Translations under genes and position numbers: made by a program
Notes under the pieces: generated by a model
Database searches by the model: none
Seen by the model: the letters and a program-made list of their open reading frames with translations, nothing else
What the model was told of the DNA's origin: nothing
Part shown: positions 12,801-27,800 of the stretch, one piece after another
Layout: each line of letters opens with the position of its first letter
Numbering within the stretch: the first letter of the stretch is position 1
NCBI GenBank assembly: GCA_018697195.1
Contig: CM031870.1
Coordinates: 4,808,497-4,872,496, forward strand
Origin: Certhia americana
Taxonomy: Eukaryota > Chordata > Aves > Passeriformes > Certhiidae
DNA: 64,000 nucleotides
Reading direction: 5' to 3'

Positions 12801-15800
12801 TTTGTTTTTTTTTAAATCTGCATTCCTTCTTCTCAAGACCCTGAGCTGAATTTCTTTGGTACAATTCTTTCTTGGGAATTCAATTTTCAAGATAGCACAC
12901 TTTGAAAAAATGCAAATGTTCACAACAGGCAACAATCAATGCTGCAAGAACACTCAATAAAGCATTTTCTGCAGTTCTACTCATCTCAACTGATGTTCCT
13001 GGCATCTCCTAAAGTCTTCAACATTTATGTTGACAGTCATGCTCCACAAATGCCCATAAAAATCTCTTCCCAGTTTTAGTTGGAACTTTTGAGACTTTAA
13101 AACTCACTCACCGCTTCTGTGATTCCAGAAATCCCTGCATTAGTCACAGCATTTGTAACTACTTCAGATGTCACTTTTTGGTTTGTTACAGACATATGGA
13201 GAGTAATATTCTTGAGGATCTGCAACTCAAGATCCCGCAGCAAAGTCTGTAGATCACTTTTGCTCACAAAATTGGAGGTAAGCCACTGGAGCAGTGACTC
13301 AGGAAAGTCTTCTTGTTGATCACCAAAAAGCATTAGCTTGACAGACTCTTTGACCTGGGCATCTACCTAGTAGAAGCCATTAACAATTATAATTATTAGC
13401 TTTTATAAATATATATAAAAAAATATACAACAAGACCATTATCACAAGTCATTATTTATGTAAAAGTTGATAATTCCATATCCATATTGTTGTATCTTGT
13501 TGACTACATTTCAGTCAGACCTTTTAAAAGGCTTAAAAAGAACTTAGTCAAGACCTTTTAGAAGTAACTCTCAGATAACAAACCTAACTTGCTTTTACTT
13601 GAGTTTCTTTTCCATATTTCCATGGGTTAGCAAAATACATCAACAAAGTACTGCACAGAGAACTGCTACTACATCATAACTTAGAAGCAAACCCCTGCCA
13701 TTGTGGAAAACAAGCAATAAACTCCTCTCCAGTAAGATGTTATGGAAATGGAAAAATTCACAGTAACCCTACAAACAACACTGTCATTCTTTAAGACTAA
13801 TACTACCACTAACACGGTCGGTGTTACCGACTGCAGTGCATTTCAAGAAAGTTAGTGAACAAAACCAGGTAATATCAAATTTTACTGGACAGTTAGAGAA
13901 GTTACAGAACCTACTTTTTCATGAATGACATCCATTTTCTCACAACTTGTCTTCACACTTTCCCCAGATAACAGCTCCGATTTCATATAAGCCAGCTCCA
14001 GTTCTAGCTTTTTAATTTTGGACATAAGTAGACTGTATTGATCATCATCTCTGACAAAAACAAGGAGTCAGTCATTAGGAGAGAGTAGCTGAAATCATTC
14101 CATCTAATTCCAAAGCTGTGAGAATATACTTAGTCTAATAAAAATTGCTCTCCTAGTTCAATTGTTCACAATACATTCAGTGAACTCGCAGTTGTAACAT
14201 TGTTACTTAAGGCATACTTAGAATTAATATATTCAAAGCAAAGTATTTTGAAGTAATGGAAAAATCCAGCAGTGATTGACATTCAGAAGCGATGACTTCA
14301 GATTATCACCAGGCTGACAAGTTAATAACTCAAACATATACAGATTTGGGGGATTTAAGCAGTCCAACTTTGTGTGAGTTTGCCATTGGTTAGAGTGAGT
14401 CTCATGCTACCTCACTCAAACCAGAGCAACTTCAGAGGCAGTGCTGAGTTACAAATAGCAAGCCATATATAATCAATATAGATCAGTGTCCAGTGAATGC
14501 TATGGAAAAAAGTCTCTACCATCATTCTAAAGCCATCTTACATTTAATTCTAATTAAAATGCCAATTCAGCAAATAAGCCAAAAAACAAGAGACAAAAAT
14601 TAGAATTGATACAATTCAAGAATTCAAGCCCATCAAAAGCAGTTACTGTACATTTTACTAAGTGATCTGAAGGAAAATTCTAATGCATTTATCATTCTCC
14701 ACCATATAAATTGTTTTCTCTAATGGAAGTGCAGTTGTATGGTTGCCCTGAACTGGAGGATGCTGATGTTCAGCATGACAGTTAAAATCCAGTACAAGAT
14801 AGAAGTGCTCTTGCTGACAACAGAACCTCTCAGGGGCAGTTAACTGACACAAGATAAGGATCACTGCCAGCTGGCATCAGGAGTGAGAAAGCAAAATATA
14901 TATTTGAAAAGTGCTTATACCTCACTGATTTTGATTTGGCTAGGTCGAACTCCTTCTGGATGTCCTAAAAAATACAAAAGTCAGGTTTTAATATATACAA
15001 AGAAACTCAAGTGACAGAAAGAGGATAAAGAACATTATATGAAAATAAATTTTAGCACCTCCGTATGGGACTGTGCTCACAATTACGTTTGTGCCTCTGT
15101 ATAACAAGGTTTCACTCCAAACAGAACCTGCCTCAATGGCCAATGGAAAAATTTTTAAACTTTGGAATGAAACCCTGACCAAGGAGGAACAAAAACACAA
15201 ACGAGTTTTGAGACTTAGGGAATTGTAATAGCCAGAGTAAAGGAAACTGCTGTTTGGGACAGCAAATAAAAAGACTCAGTATGTTTTATCAACAGGTCAC
15301 AATTAAAATGAGTCAGCAAAGCTCACTGTCAATACCTTGGATTCAGCTGAGAGTTTTCTAAGAAGGTCTTCCAGCGCCTGGATGCGCAACTCGTGTTCTT
15401 TATGTAAAGCCAGGAAATCAGTCTTAAAAAAAAGAAAAGAAAAAGGGAGTGTATTTTCTTTCAGAGTACAAATACCATAATTGATATTTTCTGCAAAGTG
15501 TAATTTTCATTCCATTCTGTGAATATTTAAGTGATTTATCCTGCAGGCAGTGTGAGAAATTACATAATCAGTAATAAATACATTAGTCTGATTTAGCTAT
15601 AGTAGGGGTTAAATACAGGGAAGTTTACCACAAAATCATTGCTTTGTCACTAGTCCTTCCTATAGTTTTCTTTATCTGTATGGAAACAGAATAAATCCAG
15701 CAGCTTTTCAGCAATACAGGAATCAACTTTAGGCCACCTGTCTGGAATTAATTCTTTGTCAGCAATAACAAAGGAGGAACAAATGCCCCCAACTTCTCCC

Positions 15801-18800
15801 TGGCCCTTACTACCTACTGGTTATTTCTAGAGCAGAAAAAGAATCCTCCAGTCAAATTGCTCACAACATGCATTAGTAAAACAGAACACTTAATCAGTAT
15901 CAGGAAACATCAATAACTGTCTTACCTTTTCCTCCAATTTCATATCTTTAAGATACTGACTCATCGCATTTTTTATTAAATTCAATGTTTCACTTCTGTC
16001 ACTCATTGTGGCAACCTGATCCTGAAGATTCTGGAGTAGGCTCATCACTTTGTTATATTCTTTGTTTCGGTCATGGCATCTGTCAGACATGAAGGCCATT
16101 TGCTTTTCCAGCTCACTTATGCGACCAAAGTCAAAAATATTTGTGGTATCCTAAAGTATAAAGACTGTGCTTTAATATATAAAATCAACTTGTGCCACAA
16201 GTAGTTATTACAAAATATTGAAGACATGGGAGTTAGGAGGTCTTAAAATACACATCAGTTCTTCCCTAGACTGTCTTCCCTTACCTTTGGAGGTTGCACA
16301 GAATGATAAGAATCATCTTGTAGTTCGGAAACATGAACAGAATCATCTGTTCTCTGTATTCTGTCAAATCTTGTCCAGTTCAATGGAGGTAATAATGAAA
16401 TGAAGCCATTAAGCCCCCAGAACCACAAACCTAGAACAGAAACAAAAAGCAACATTTGTTTAAGAGAATTCTCCCTTCTGACTCTTCATATCTACAAATG
16501 GTCTTTTTAAGGACCCAGCTAACTTCAGTTTGCAAGGCAGGTGCCACACAATGGACACTGCTCCAGTCCAAACAAAAATCACAAGTCAGCTTAAAAATTT
16601 TCAAATCAAGCACTCAAGAATATTAGGGACCATCCATCAGTCTCACTTGCACAGTTGGGAGGCAGGCAACTTGCACTTATATATATCATGGTACAAACCT
16701 AAACTCATACTACTGCTTCCCTTGGTCACATTTGCTGATTAAGACAGGCCATGTTTTCTAAAGGCAGATGTAAATACTGTTTTTTACCTCCATGGAAAAA
16801 ATGTTGCATTACACACTTACTACATATCATATTGCATAAGAGATAATAAAAGTTGGAGGAAAGTTGGGCTTCCATGGAAATGAAATAGCATTTCAAAAGA
16901 TTTCACTTATTTTTGCAATATCTTAGTGGGAAGCGGCAGCATTTTTTACACAAGGCAAATTCTTTCCTTGTTCAACCTTATAGTGGGGACTTTGAATCCC
17001 TACTCTAAGTTTCCAAGAAGCTTCATCTTCATTTTCTCCACAAAATAGCTTCAAGTTTTTAAGACTCACAAAGACATGAAACTTCAGCAACGGCCCAGCA
17101 CCTCTGATAAATATTTCAATTTGTTTCATTTCAAAGTTGTCAGCTGGCCTGGTACACTGTCTACTAGCCACTCTAAAGTCAGCAGTATCTTAAGCAACTA
17201 AAACATGCTCTAGAGCAAAGGAAAGACTTCTGATGAGTTGGTAAAAACTTTACCACACTTCTATGAAGACTGACAAAGCAATCAGTACCCAGCCCACTCT
17301 TTCATTGCTACTCCTATCAAAGGAGGTAAAGAAAAAAGGACTTCAGTGCAGTTACTTGCTCAGCCACTCATTATAAAGAGCTGTATGCAATTATATAGGA
17401 TATTGCTTTCATGACAAGAGGAAAGCTTGCTGACTTTTCAGTACCCTGGAAGCTTGAAATACTGCCCTGTTCACAAAAAACCCTTGCTTTTTTCAGTTCT
17501 GCATCTTCTTCATAAATCAACTCAAAATGCTATTTTTGAGCAGCTGTAGTACACACGCTGGTTTGTATTGTAAGTGAATAACTGACATACCTAGAAGTAA
17601 CAGGAGTGGGATAAGAAACAGTAACCACCTGTAGTTCTTTGGAAGGCATCTAGAGAGAGAGAGGAAAGTTTACAAGAAAGAACATATTTATCATAATTAA
17701 TTGTTTTACATTATAACTGGGTAAATAACTTGCTCAGAAAACAATTACTTCAAAGGATACACACCTTCTTAAAAGAAACACCTTGAGCAAAGACATCAGA
17801 GTAACAAGTTGATACCACCCAGTTCTAAGCAACCTGAACATGCCAGAAGCTGCCCTCCCTAGAAGACAAAAGGTGGGAGTGTGAAATGTAATTACTGCAG
17901 CACATGTTCAAAGAAACCAAGCAGAGGAACACGAAGCTGTGGCCAACAATGCTTTGCAGAGTGGAGAAACGCATGAATAAGGAAATGCATGTAGCTTATT
18001 GACATCTAGATATCACAAATACGACAGCATTGTAATATCAGCTACTCAACAAGGTCAACAGCCATGCAAGGAGATGAATTCTCATTTGTTATAACAATGC
18101 TACCTCGCTGGACATTCTGTATTAATGTCTGAACACAAGTTATCTTACACTGGAGACATCAGTACACTCCAGGAAATGCGCAGATTAGCAGCAGCAGTTT
18201 TTGGTAAGAGGATACTAATATAGGAAGTGACTGCCAAACCAAACACACCCCATTCAGTGCTATTCACACACTCATTCCCTCATGAGAGAGTCTAGTTAGT
18301 TTCCTGTAATGCCTGTGAACAGAAACACACCCTCTCATTAAGCAGACTTTGGTCCATAAAGAAGCACATGCATTTCAAGACACAAAAGCTACAGGACAAG
18401 CCACAGCTGAATTAGTGTAAGCCCCTGTAGTCCCCTTGCTTGCCAAAAGGACGAAAGGAACAGCAATGCACACACACACAGAGATTAGAATAGTAACCTG
18501 GAGAAAGAATGGCCAGCCAAAGTAGAGACAACACCTTCTGAGACACAAGCCATCCGGTAGCTCCCACTGTTCGCAACACGTGAAGCATAAAGTAACCTGG
18601 ATTATAACAAATTAACTCCATGTGGTAACAGACACAAAGGAGCGGAAGGTTCTCTTCAGTACATGCAGTAAAACAGACTCTGTCCCCTGCCCATTATATG
18701 TTCTGCAGAATTTTAAACCATACCTTTCAGTAATCTCAAACTTGGTTCTTCACTACTTTAAAGCAAAGCAAGCCACTAATAAATATGAAGTCAAGTAAAA

Positions 18801-21800
18801 CAAAGAGAGTTTAGAAACTGAATTCTCATGGACAGAGATAGACTGAACATCACCTGTACAGCTAGAATATAACTGTTCCAAAATCAAAGTTTACATTTTC
18901 TAACATGTTTATCTAACAATGCCATGCAAAGTGTAGCAGAGAATAGCAAGAGTACTACCATAAAAACAAGCTTTAAGCACATCATTACTTTAAAAACATC
19001 TTACTTGTTCAAAATTATACATCAAGTTCATTATCTGGGTTACTGTGCAGAAGCGAGAACAATTAAAAATTTAAAATTCCAGCGTTGTCTAAGAAATATT
19101 AATAAATAATAGAAAGTATTCCCAGCTAAAAGTTACAAGCAGCAAATTTTCATTAAGATGAGTGTTCCCAAGGATGTTCAGTAGGACAGTTCTGTATCTC
19201 TTAAAGAGAACAAAACTACCACCACCAACACCCCTCCCAAATGCACTGTAATAAAATGCTGTAACTTAAAGCCTGCTGAGGCCAACAATTACTATGACCA
19301 AGACTAGGACCAATCTTTCTACAGAACAAACTACATTGTGTATGTTTAGAAAATAATCCTACATTTTTAGATTAGCAGATACGTCTGGGTTAATCTGAGG
19401 GATCATAGGTATACCAACCCAATGTTTTGCAAATCATTTAGGTGACTGAAGTGTCTCAAATCATTTTCCTTTGCTGAATAAAGAGCACTCAACAGATCCT
19501 TGATGCCTCTGTCATTCAAGCTAGGGAACGCTCATCCCACAGGGTAGATTCTACCCCTATATAAGAATCCTGTAAAAATTGACTATCACTAGAACAAAAA
19601 TAAAATGTTAAAACCCCTTTATTCAAATAATCTGCATACCAATATTTCATACCTTGATTTCATTTAAAGTCATCTTTTCAACCTAGCAAGCATACAGACC
19701 TCCCCAAAGTGCAATAAATTAGCATTCTGACTGGTTCCTTCTAACATAGGAGGTGCACATTACCCTACACCCTGTTTTCACTAATACGTAAGCAGCCTGA
19801 TTGTACAAAAGATTGTACAAAAGCCAAAATCAGAGCAAGAATTCAGACAGAAGAGGTGTTAAAGAAGTTAGTTGGCTAGGTACTTTACATTTTTACCCTA
19901 CTTTGATAGATAAAGGAAGAAAAAAAAAACCCAAACACAAAACATGTATGATTAACATTGTGAGATTGCGATGCAAAATAAAAGCAAACAAAAATGTCCA
20001 AGTCAACCTGCAGAAGAAAAGGTGTGCCAAATGGTCCTTGCTACCCTTTCAGCCCATGAGGACTGCATGTGGTCTGTGGTGTGTATTTCAAGATGTTTCT
20101 TCCCTTTACAGTCATCACCTGTTGGTTGTGGTAACAGTTGATTAATGGGACAAAGCCAGGATCAAGTCAAGATCTGTTACAAGATAACCTGAACAAGTCT
20201 CTCTCACATCATCAGTTATCAACCCAAACACTGCTAAGCAAACTTCAGGGGAAGGAAACTTCCTGGGGAAAATACTACAGGTACACCAGGGGATAACCAT
20301 CCCCCCCACATTTAAGTTGCAAACCAAGTATTTACTTTGTAGCTTCCACAGTGTCAGGGGCTGTCTGATACCACTATTACAGCAACAACATGGTGTAGAG
20401 CCCAGGACTGAGACTACATCAATCACTATACTTACATATTGATTCCTCATTCACACCAAGATGACGATCTTCTCTGTAGAACTCCTTTACATTCATGCTT
20501 CCACAGTAGTCTGAGTGAGCTGCAACAATCCAAAAAGCACACATGGATCCCAATTCTCAAGTTCAAAGCCCTTCATATACACAGATTTTAGCTAAACTGG
20601 CTTGGTTCACTATTAAAAGTCAGATTACTCAAAGGAAACCTGAAAAATGATTGTGCAAGAAGCCTACTCTGTGTAATCTTGTTCTTTCTTTAAGTATCAG
20701 GGGGCCCTGTAAGTTCAAAAAAGTCCTCCTGCTTCTTTTCAGACAGCAAAGTTCGTAAAAAACCAAAACCAAACAATCCAACCAACCCTCATCAAATAAG
20801 GCCCTGTTCCCACCATTCCATCAAATGGGTCAGCCATTCATTCCATACGTGTGTTGATTTTAACAAACTTGTTACAACAAGGAGAAGAAAGCATTAGCAA
20901 TTATAATGCTCTGAGCAGAGAGGAGGAGAGCAAAATTCTACTCACATGCAAAAATCAGTTACCTTCTGCCTATGGCAATTTAACTTCACTTGTAGAGCAG
21001 GTATTACAGAAGAGAAAGCACCAAAGAAGAAATGAACGTTTTCAGCGAAAACAAGATGTGCTCTAAAGTATTGCAGAGTGATGAGAGCAGTTTGAGTTTT
21101 GCAAGACAGATCTAAACAAGCTTTAAGTGCACAGCACGTTTAAGAGTGGTAAGACCTAAAGACATTGAAAAATTAGATTTTGACACTATCACCACAGTTC
21201 TTAAAAAATCAACATAAGTTTCTCAATTAAAAAATTTCTCTCTACCGCTTTCTAGTAAAATCAACATGTGGATCTCATACAAAGGAACCTTGATACTTTC
21301 AAAACAGAGGAAAGGTATGAAAAATGTAGCAGAAGTGAGGCAATAATAAAAACTGAGAGAGACAGGAGCCAGCCAAAAGACTAAGAAGAACACCACAGTG
21401 CCAAGATGAAGTCCCTAAGAAAAAAAACCTAATACACACACTTTGTTTGCAGACCAAGGAAGACAACTGAAAAGGTACCTTTATATTCATAACCCAGCTT
21501 CAGCAAAACCATTTGAAATAGTTGCACTAATAGTGATGCAAAAGATGCTGCAGTATTTTTGACCAATCGTAGAATCTTACTCATGTAGAAATATGTTCCT
21601 CCTATTGAAAAAAACAGTGTGGATACAAATTATTCTTTCACAGAAATACGTACTTCTGTTCTCGGTCACCTTTAGCTTGTGTAAAAGTGAGGATGAAGCA
21701 GGGAAAGCCTTTGTTTAGCCAAGAGCATGAAACTTCAGAAAGTGTGGTTTGAAAAGTCTGGGTGTATCAGACATAGCACCAGAGCTTTTGTAAGCACTTC

Positions 21801-24800
21801 ATACCCTTGATAATGACTTCAGGGAGAAGTGTGTAACTTCAGCAAGAACAGCTTTGCTTAGTGAGAATGCAGAACTCTAAAGAGTAATGAATCCCTTGCT
21901 TATGGAACTCAGGATTCCTCACTGATGTGAACTGCTGATCCTGATTTTGGGGTCACAGAGACACTACACTGTTATTATGGATTTAAAGGAGTGAGGACTG
22001 TTCACCATCTTCCCTGCTGTTACATCAGAGGAAGTTGCTGCAGTGGTCTAGAGACACACCCTTCTCCAGAGCCACAGGAACAAAGCCAAAATCCACCACT
22101 GCCACTGTCCTAGACTCAACCACATCCCAAAAACCTACCATGACTCTGTATGCCTTTCCTTATCCACACCCCCCCAAAGTTTGACTCAAACCTCTAGATT
22201 AAAAGTTCAAAGGAATATACAAAGATGAGGAAAATTCTCTCGTGGGTATACAAACACAGGAGTACAGAAATAGTTTTCATGCAGTGCCACTTTAAGTAGT
22301 TGACTGTTCAAGTCAAAAGAATTCCACCCTGTGCTACACACTAACTAAAAAGAAATACTTAACTCAAGTTTTTGAAGTCACATCATATAGCTCAAGCACA
22401 CGAATTTCTTTTTCTTGTACTAAAAACAAAGTTAATTCAACAAACCTACAGAATTCCAGAATTGGCTCCTTTCTAATTCAAGGTCGTTAAAGAAACAAAT
22501 TTTTTGTGGTAACTGAGGACTACCAGTAATCAAGAAACTCCAGGTGCAAGAGGCAGGCAGACACAGGCAAGACAATGAGGAAAACAATCCACTGAATGAA
22601 GACTGTCTTGGAAAGGCAGAACCTTGATACAGACTCAATTTTTCAAGCTTTTGGAATGCAGTCACTAGAGTGATTATTTGGAATCAGTTTTTCCATTTGG
22701 AGTTCAGTTTTTCACGTAGCTGAGGTTTAGCTTTAAGAAACACTATAAAAAGCTGCAAAGGTTAAAAGAGGAGACAAAAAGGAAGCAGGAAATAGAAAGC
22801 CCTCTCAGATTCCTTCGATAGCACAAGCACTGCAAAGTAACGCTTTTGCTCAATCTTCAAAGTTCAAATCATTTAAATGATAAATTACAAACTTTCTTCA
22901 CTTTTCATTTGTATCTGAAAAGCATGACCAAATATTTCATAGGCAGAACCACACAGATCTGATGTCAGATTAGGAGACTTACAATCAGTGCTGGCTGATT
23001 GTACAGCACTGTGTTTGATGAAACAAATAGTTTTATAACATAAGATACCATTGCATTTTAATTTTGTAATTGTTTGATTCCTATAGCAGCACTGAAAAGC
23101 AGTAGATTATCCTATATCAAAATCTGACAAGTACATAAAATTTCAACAGAAAAAGGTATTTCATATAAGCTGATGTCTAGAATTCAGTTACTGGCAAGTT
23201 CATCAGGGTAGGACAGGTGCTTAAATAACACTAGATAGAAATGAAACACAAGAGAAAGCAACTTACTAGATGCATGTTTCTGGCTCCTGTCCCTAGTGTA
23301 GATCCTGGAGGATGGCATGTGGGAAGCTGAGTAGGCAGTGAGGACCTCCTTCCTCTCTGACAGCATGCTGCAGTCACTGCATGTGTAGCCATTCAGTGTG
23401 GGCTGCAGCTCTGCTGCTGCTATGTCCCCGTTCCCCTGCAGCAGCGTGGTGTCACTGCCTGGAAGCAGAGCACAACACCCAGCACACCCATGTCAGCACT
23501 GCCAGCACTGTGCCTGTCACACAGAAATGATATGGAAGGAAAAGCAAAGTGTAGTTACCTTTGGGGTCACCTTCTTCATCAAGGCCTGCAAATGAAAAAA
23601 AAAAAAAAAAAAAAAAAAACCAAAAAAGAAATTGGTCCCAAACATAAGAAAGATCTGAGCTAAATTACAGTACCTGACAAGTTTAAGTTAAAAGTCCCAC
23701 TAATTTTAAGACTTCAAAGAAAGTGTCTTTATGGTTAGCTTTTAACAGATTTTGCAGCCCATCACAGAAACATCTATCCAGACCTTATTGTAGTGGGGTA
23801 ACAGTTGTGAAAATCATCCCACCACAGAAGGGGCAGACAAAGTAACGTGAATGCCAACTGCACCTTGACTTAGTTCCCACCAGATGATAAAGCAGCTTAT
23901 TATAGGCTTACAATGTTTCTACTGCTTGTTAACTACTTTGATACTACTGCATTTAGAATTCTGTTTTAAGTGCCAGGTTATCTAAAATTTAGAATGGGTT
24001 CTACCAAGATTGACACAATTCTTCCCATTAGGGCTCTGGGAAGGTCACAAGTATTCTGACTGGAAACAAAGAGTCTGAATTGGGAGATATAAAAAATTGC
24101 TGATCTGGTTCTACACAATAATTCACATAGACAATACTTTTATGTAGACTGCTCTAGTATTTTCTCTTCATTGCAGAAAAAAGGTTCCAGGAAAACACAT
24201 TTTTATATAGTTAAAAAGCCAAACCAGCTAGCCACACACAAAACCCCTTTTGGGAAATCCTGAAACGCCACTAATCCGAAACTTTCATATTAACGTATGT
24301 TAAGAAGAAACACACTTCTGCCTATAAACAAATACGAAAATGCTTTTCCTCTGGCTTTTCAAAAACAAAGGTACATGTTTACCATTCTTTAAATACAGAA
24401 CTCAACGTACATTTTGAAGAAAGCAATAATAGGAGATAACTATGGCATTGCATCACAAAAGCATTTGTTTGCTGGCATATTAACTTGACGGTGCAATGTC
24501 TTGACGTTAACCATGCCAGTAAATCAAATTTACACACTGGGCCATGAATTTCCAGTGGGCAGCTTAGCAAGCAGACCCCTATGGCAGAAGTGCAAGTGCA
24601 CACACGTTTGGGGATAGCACAGACAACAGGTGGGGTAAAGGTCATAAATTTATAGACACCAAACCAAATAGTTTGCAGAGTTTGATACAAACAATAGCGA
24701 TTATTGCCTACCCCAGAAATGATCAACTTCTGTCTGTTCCCGAATCAGAGACTCATCCAATATAGTGGATATCATTGATGTATCACTGGCATGGCTATTG

Positions 24801-27800
24801 AAACTGCTCTGACTAAAAATAGACGAGCTGGACAGATTTTTCCTTGGCACATGTCTTCCACTGCCAGACTGTTTGTTCATACTTCTGCGTTGCTTTACCA
24901 CCCTAGGAAACAAAGGCAAGTAAGATATAGCACTAAAGACACAAATTTCTGTTACTCTTTCTATTAATAAATGAATAAACACTCATTTCAACACTGATGC
25001 GACTAAATAGAGCAAACAAGGTTTAAAAGGAAGTACTCGCCTTCAAGCAAGTATGGATAAAATGATGACTATGACTGACAAAATGACTATGACTGGACAA
25101 AATACTTTGTAAAAAATTGTCATTGCAAACCACATACTGAACATAAATTTCAGAGTATGGCAGTAAACACCAAGAACAAAATATAAGACCTGTAGGTAAC
25201 CCTTTTGCGTTGTTGCGTTCAAACAGTAAGACTCAGGATTTACTTAAGATGACTAAAAATGCTTACTTAGACTGATCCCTGAAGGACATGTTTCCAGCAT
25301 AAGAGCTGTCATGAAGGGAATCGCTCTGTCCATCATCTGATCTACTGTATCCTCCAGCAGCCAACCGTAAACTACGCCGTGACATTCTGGGTGAATCAAA
25401 CACTGGATCTATTTTGTTCTCAGTCTCAAAATCCAAAGCAGATGAAGAATAACTCGAACTGCAGTAAAATAAGAACAGCAAAATTACTTGGAGAATTTTC
25501 AACCTGGTAACAAAAATGTTCTTCAAGCTAGTCCAAGTTTCCATTAAATGCAGTTTATTTGGGGTTATGGTAAAATCCCCACAAGATATACCAAACAACT
25601 CAAATAATCTCTATATATAGAGATTCAAGTTAATAAATGAATAGATATTCAATAAATGAATAGATATTCAAGTTTCTGCTAAGCAATACATATACAACTG
25701 AAAGCAAATCACAAAAAGCAACAACCACCATGGAAACCATGTGTTAAGTTAAGCCAGAGCAAGCACTCATTCTTTTGGGACCAATTTGACAGTGGAAACC
25801 ATTCATGACACAGTTTCTTCACCATGCCTAGCAGCAAATTAAAAATTACACACTCCAAGTTGCAAGGCAAAGATTAATTTTCAGTTTAAGTTTTTGTCGA
25901 TTTTCTGTTTGCCAAATCCTTGTTTTGAGAACTAAAGATCCATATGCCACACTATCCTGAATTCCTATCTCTCAACAAGTAGGAACTTCCTCCCTTTTAA
26001 GGTACTTAAAGGCTTCCCTACTTCAGCTATTTCAGTTTAACTACCCTTACTATTTTTTTTTTTTTTAAAAGTGGTTTAAAAACATTTCTTAATTTACTGC
26101 AAACCATTAGAAATATTTAACTCAGAACTAACAAAAAATGTTTAGAGACTTAAATCTGTTTTTCTCCAGAGGCAAGTATACACATAGATAACCCTCACAT
26201 CATTACCCCAGGAACTCCACATTTCAATGTGATTCTCTCAGTCTCCATGAAAACTTACAGTGAAGACAAAGCAGCAACACAAGTCAAACACAAACAGATT
26301 AAGCTGAGGAGTCTGTAAGAAATACATTTATTTACCAAAGCAGAAGTTTAGCCTAAAGCAAAATTCTCATACTTAGGACCAAAGGAAACATTCAGTTATG
26401 TAAGTGAGCAGAGGCTGCTGGCACAGGGCATTGCACAGCAGGTCAGGTCCTAGAACTGCTCAGCCCTGTGACCCACAGCATGCAAATGCTAAGTGCTCTA
26501 GGCCAGCTTTCATAAGGACTCTGTCCCTTCTTGGGCCACAGGGATATACAGAGATGTAACAGCACTTCAATACTCCTGGGGGTTTCATTTGGTTTTTTAA
26601 AGGAAGAGATAAGTAAAGAATTGTTTATGACAACAGCTCCTTCTCCCCAGACAAATACAAACAAGCAAATTAGATCTGAATGAGTAGATTCTACTGTGCA
26701 ACCTGTATTTGAAATGGAAGCTTTCCATTTAAAAAATATGTACAAACAGCTATTATAAAATGTATTTGTGTAAAAATGATTTAATGGAAAGTTTTCTCAC
26801 ACAATCATTAAAGATCTCAGAACATCACAAAGTAACAATATGGTAAGTATTGTATTGCTTTAGCATACAATTAAGGTAACACCAGAAGGCCTTGAAGTTA
26901 CACTTACAGTAATGATGTAATTCTGACAAGGTGGTGTTTTTGAAGGTAGTTTCTTCATCGCTCCTCAATGCAAAGTAAAGTACGTAAGATGGGGCTGTCA
27001 GAGCATGTAAGCTGCATTTCTTTTGGCTAAAAATCTAACCCAGACAACACACTGCCAGAAAACATCTCACAGCTTCAGCTGGGCATTCAGCCCATAAGAC
27101 CAGATCAGTCTGTCCAAAGTAGCTGCTTCTATTGGCCAGAGGAGCACAGATTTGATGGCAGTGCTCTGGTTCTGTGTGCTGGATCTCACTGGTCTGCCCT
27201 GATAACACTGGCACGTGCAGTGCAACCCTGTGCAAGGCAGGAGCCCCAGAACAACTTAACAAATCCAGAATATATTACTAAATACAATAGGCTTGTTAAT
27301 CCTTGCTTTCATTAGGCTGGAAGAGGGAGAAGAAATAACATGTTTTCCCACGTCCTTAACCAATTGTAGACTATAGGGTTTAATTTTTACAGTTTTCAAA
27401 AGTGCTAAGTACAGATGACTCTGACAGATGTGAAGCAAAAATATGGGTTAAATGTGGCTCTTCCTGCTGTTACTCTCAAAGGGTCAGAGTCACAATTTTC
27501 TATTGAGTCCCTCTCTAAACAGTTGTTTCAGAGCCTAGTTTTGCTATTTACATTTGCCACTATGCATTTGCTTTTCCTCATCTTCACCCCACGTTTCTTA
27601 CAGATACTCAATTCACAAGAACACAAAGTACACAGAATGAGCTGACAGCTGCAACCAGCCTCAATTTGTTTCTGTTTATGAACACTTGCTGTTACCAAGT
27701 ATCTCAATGAGCATTTATATCAATGTGGGTTGAACAAATAACTTGAAGTTGGAACTCCACTATCTTAAAAAAACCCAACGAATCATCACGGAATCTTTTC

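Noticed and set aside
20851..21066. Plus-strand frame of 71 codons, charged and protein-like
   Set aside because: Antisense within a SUN1 intron, no recognised family, no splice or promoter support; could be chance.
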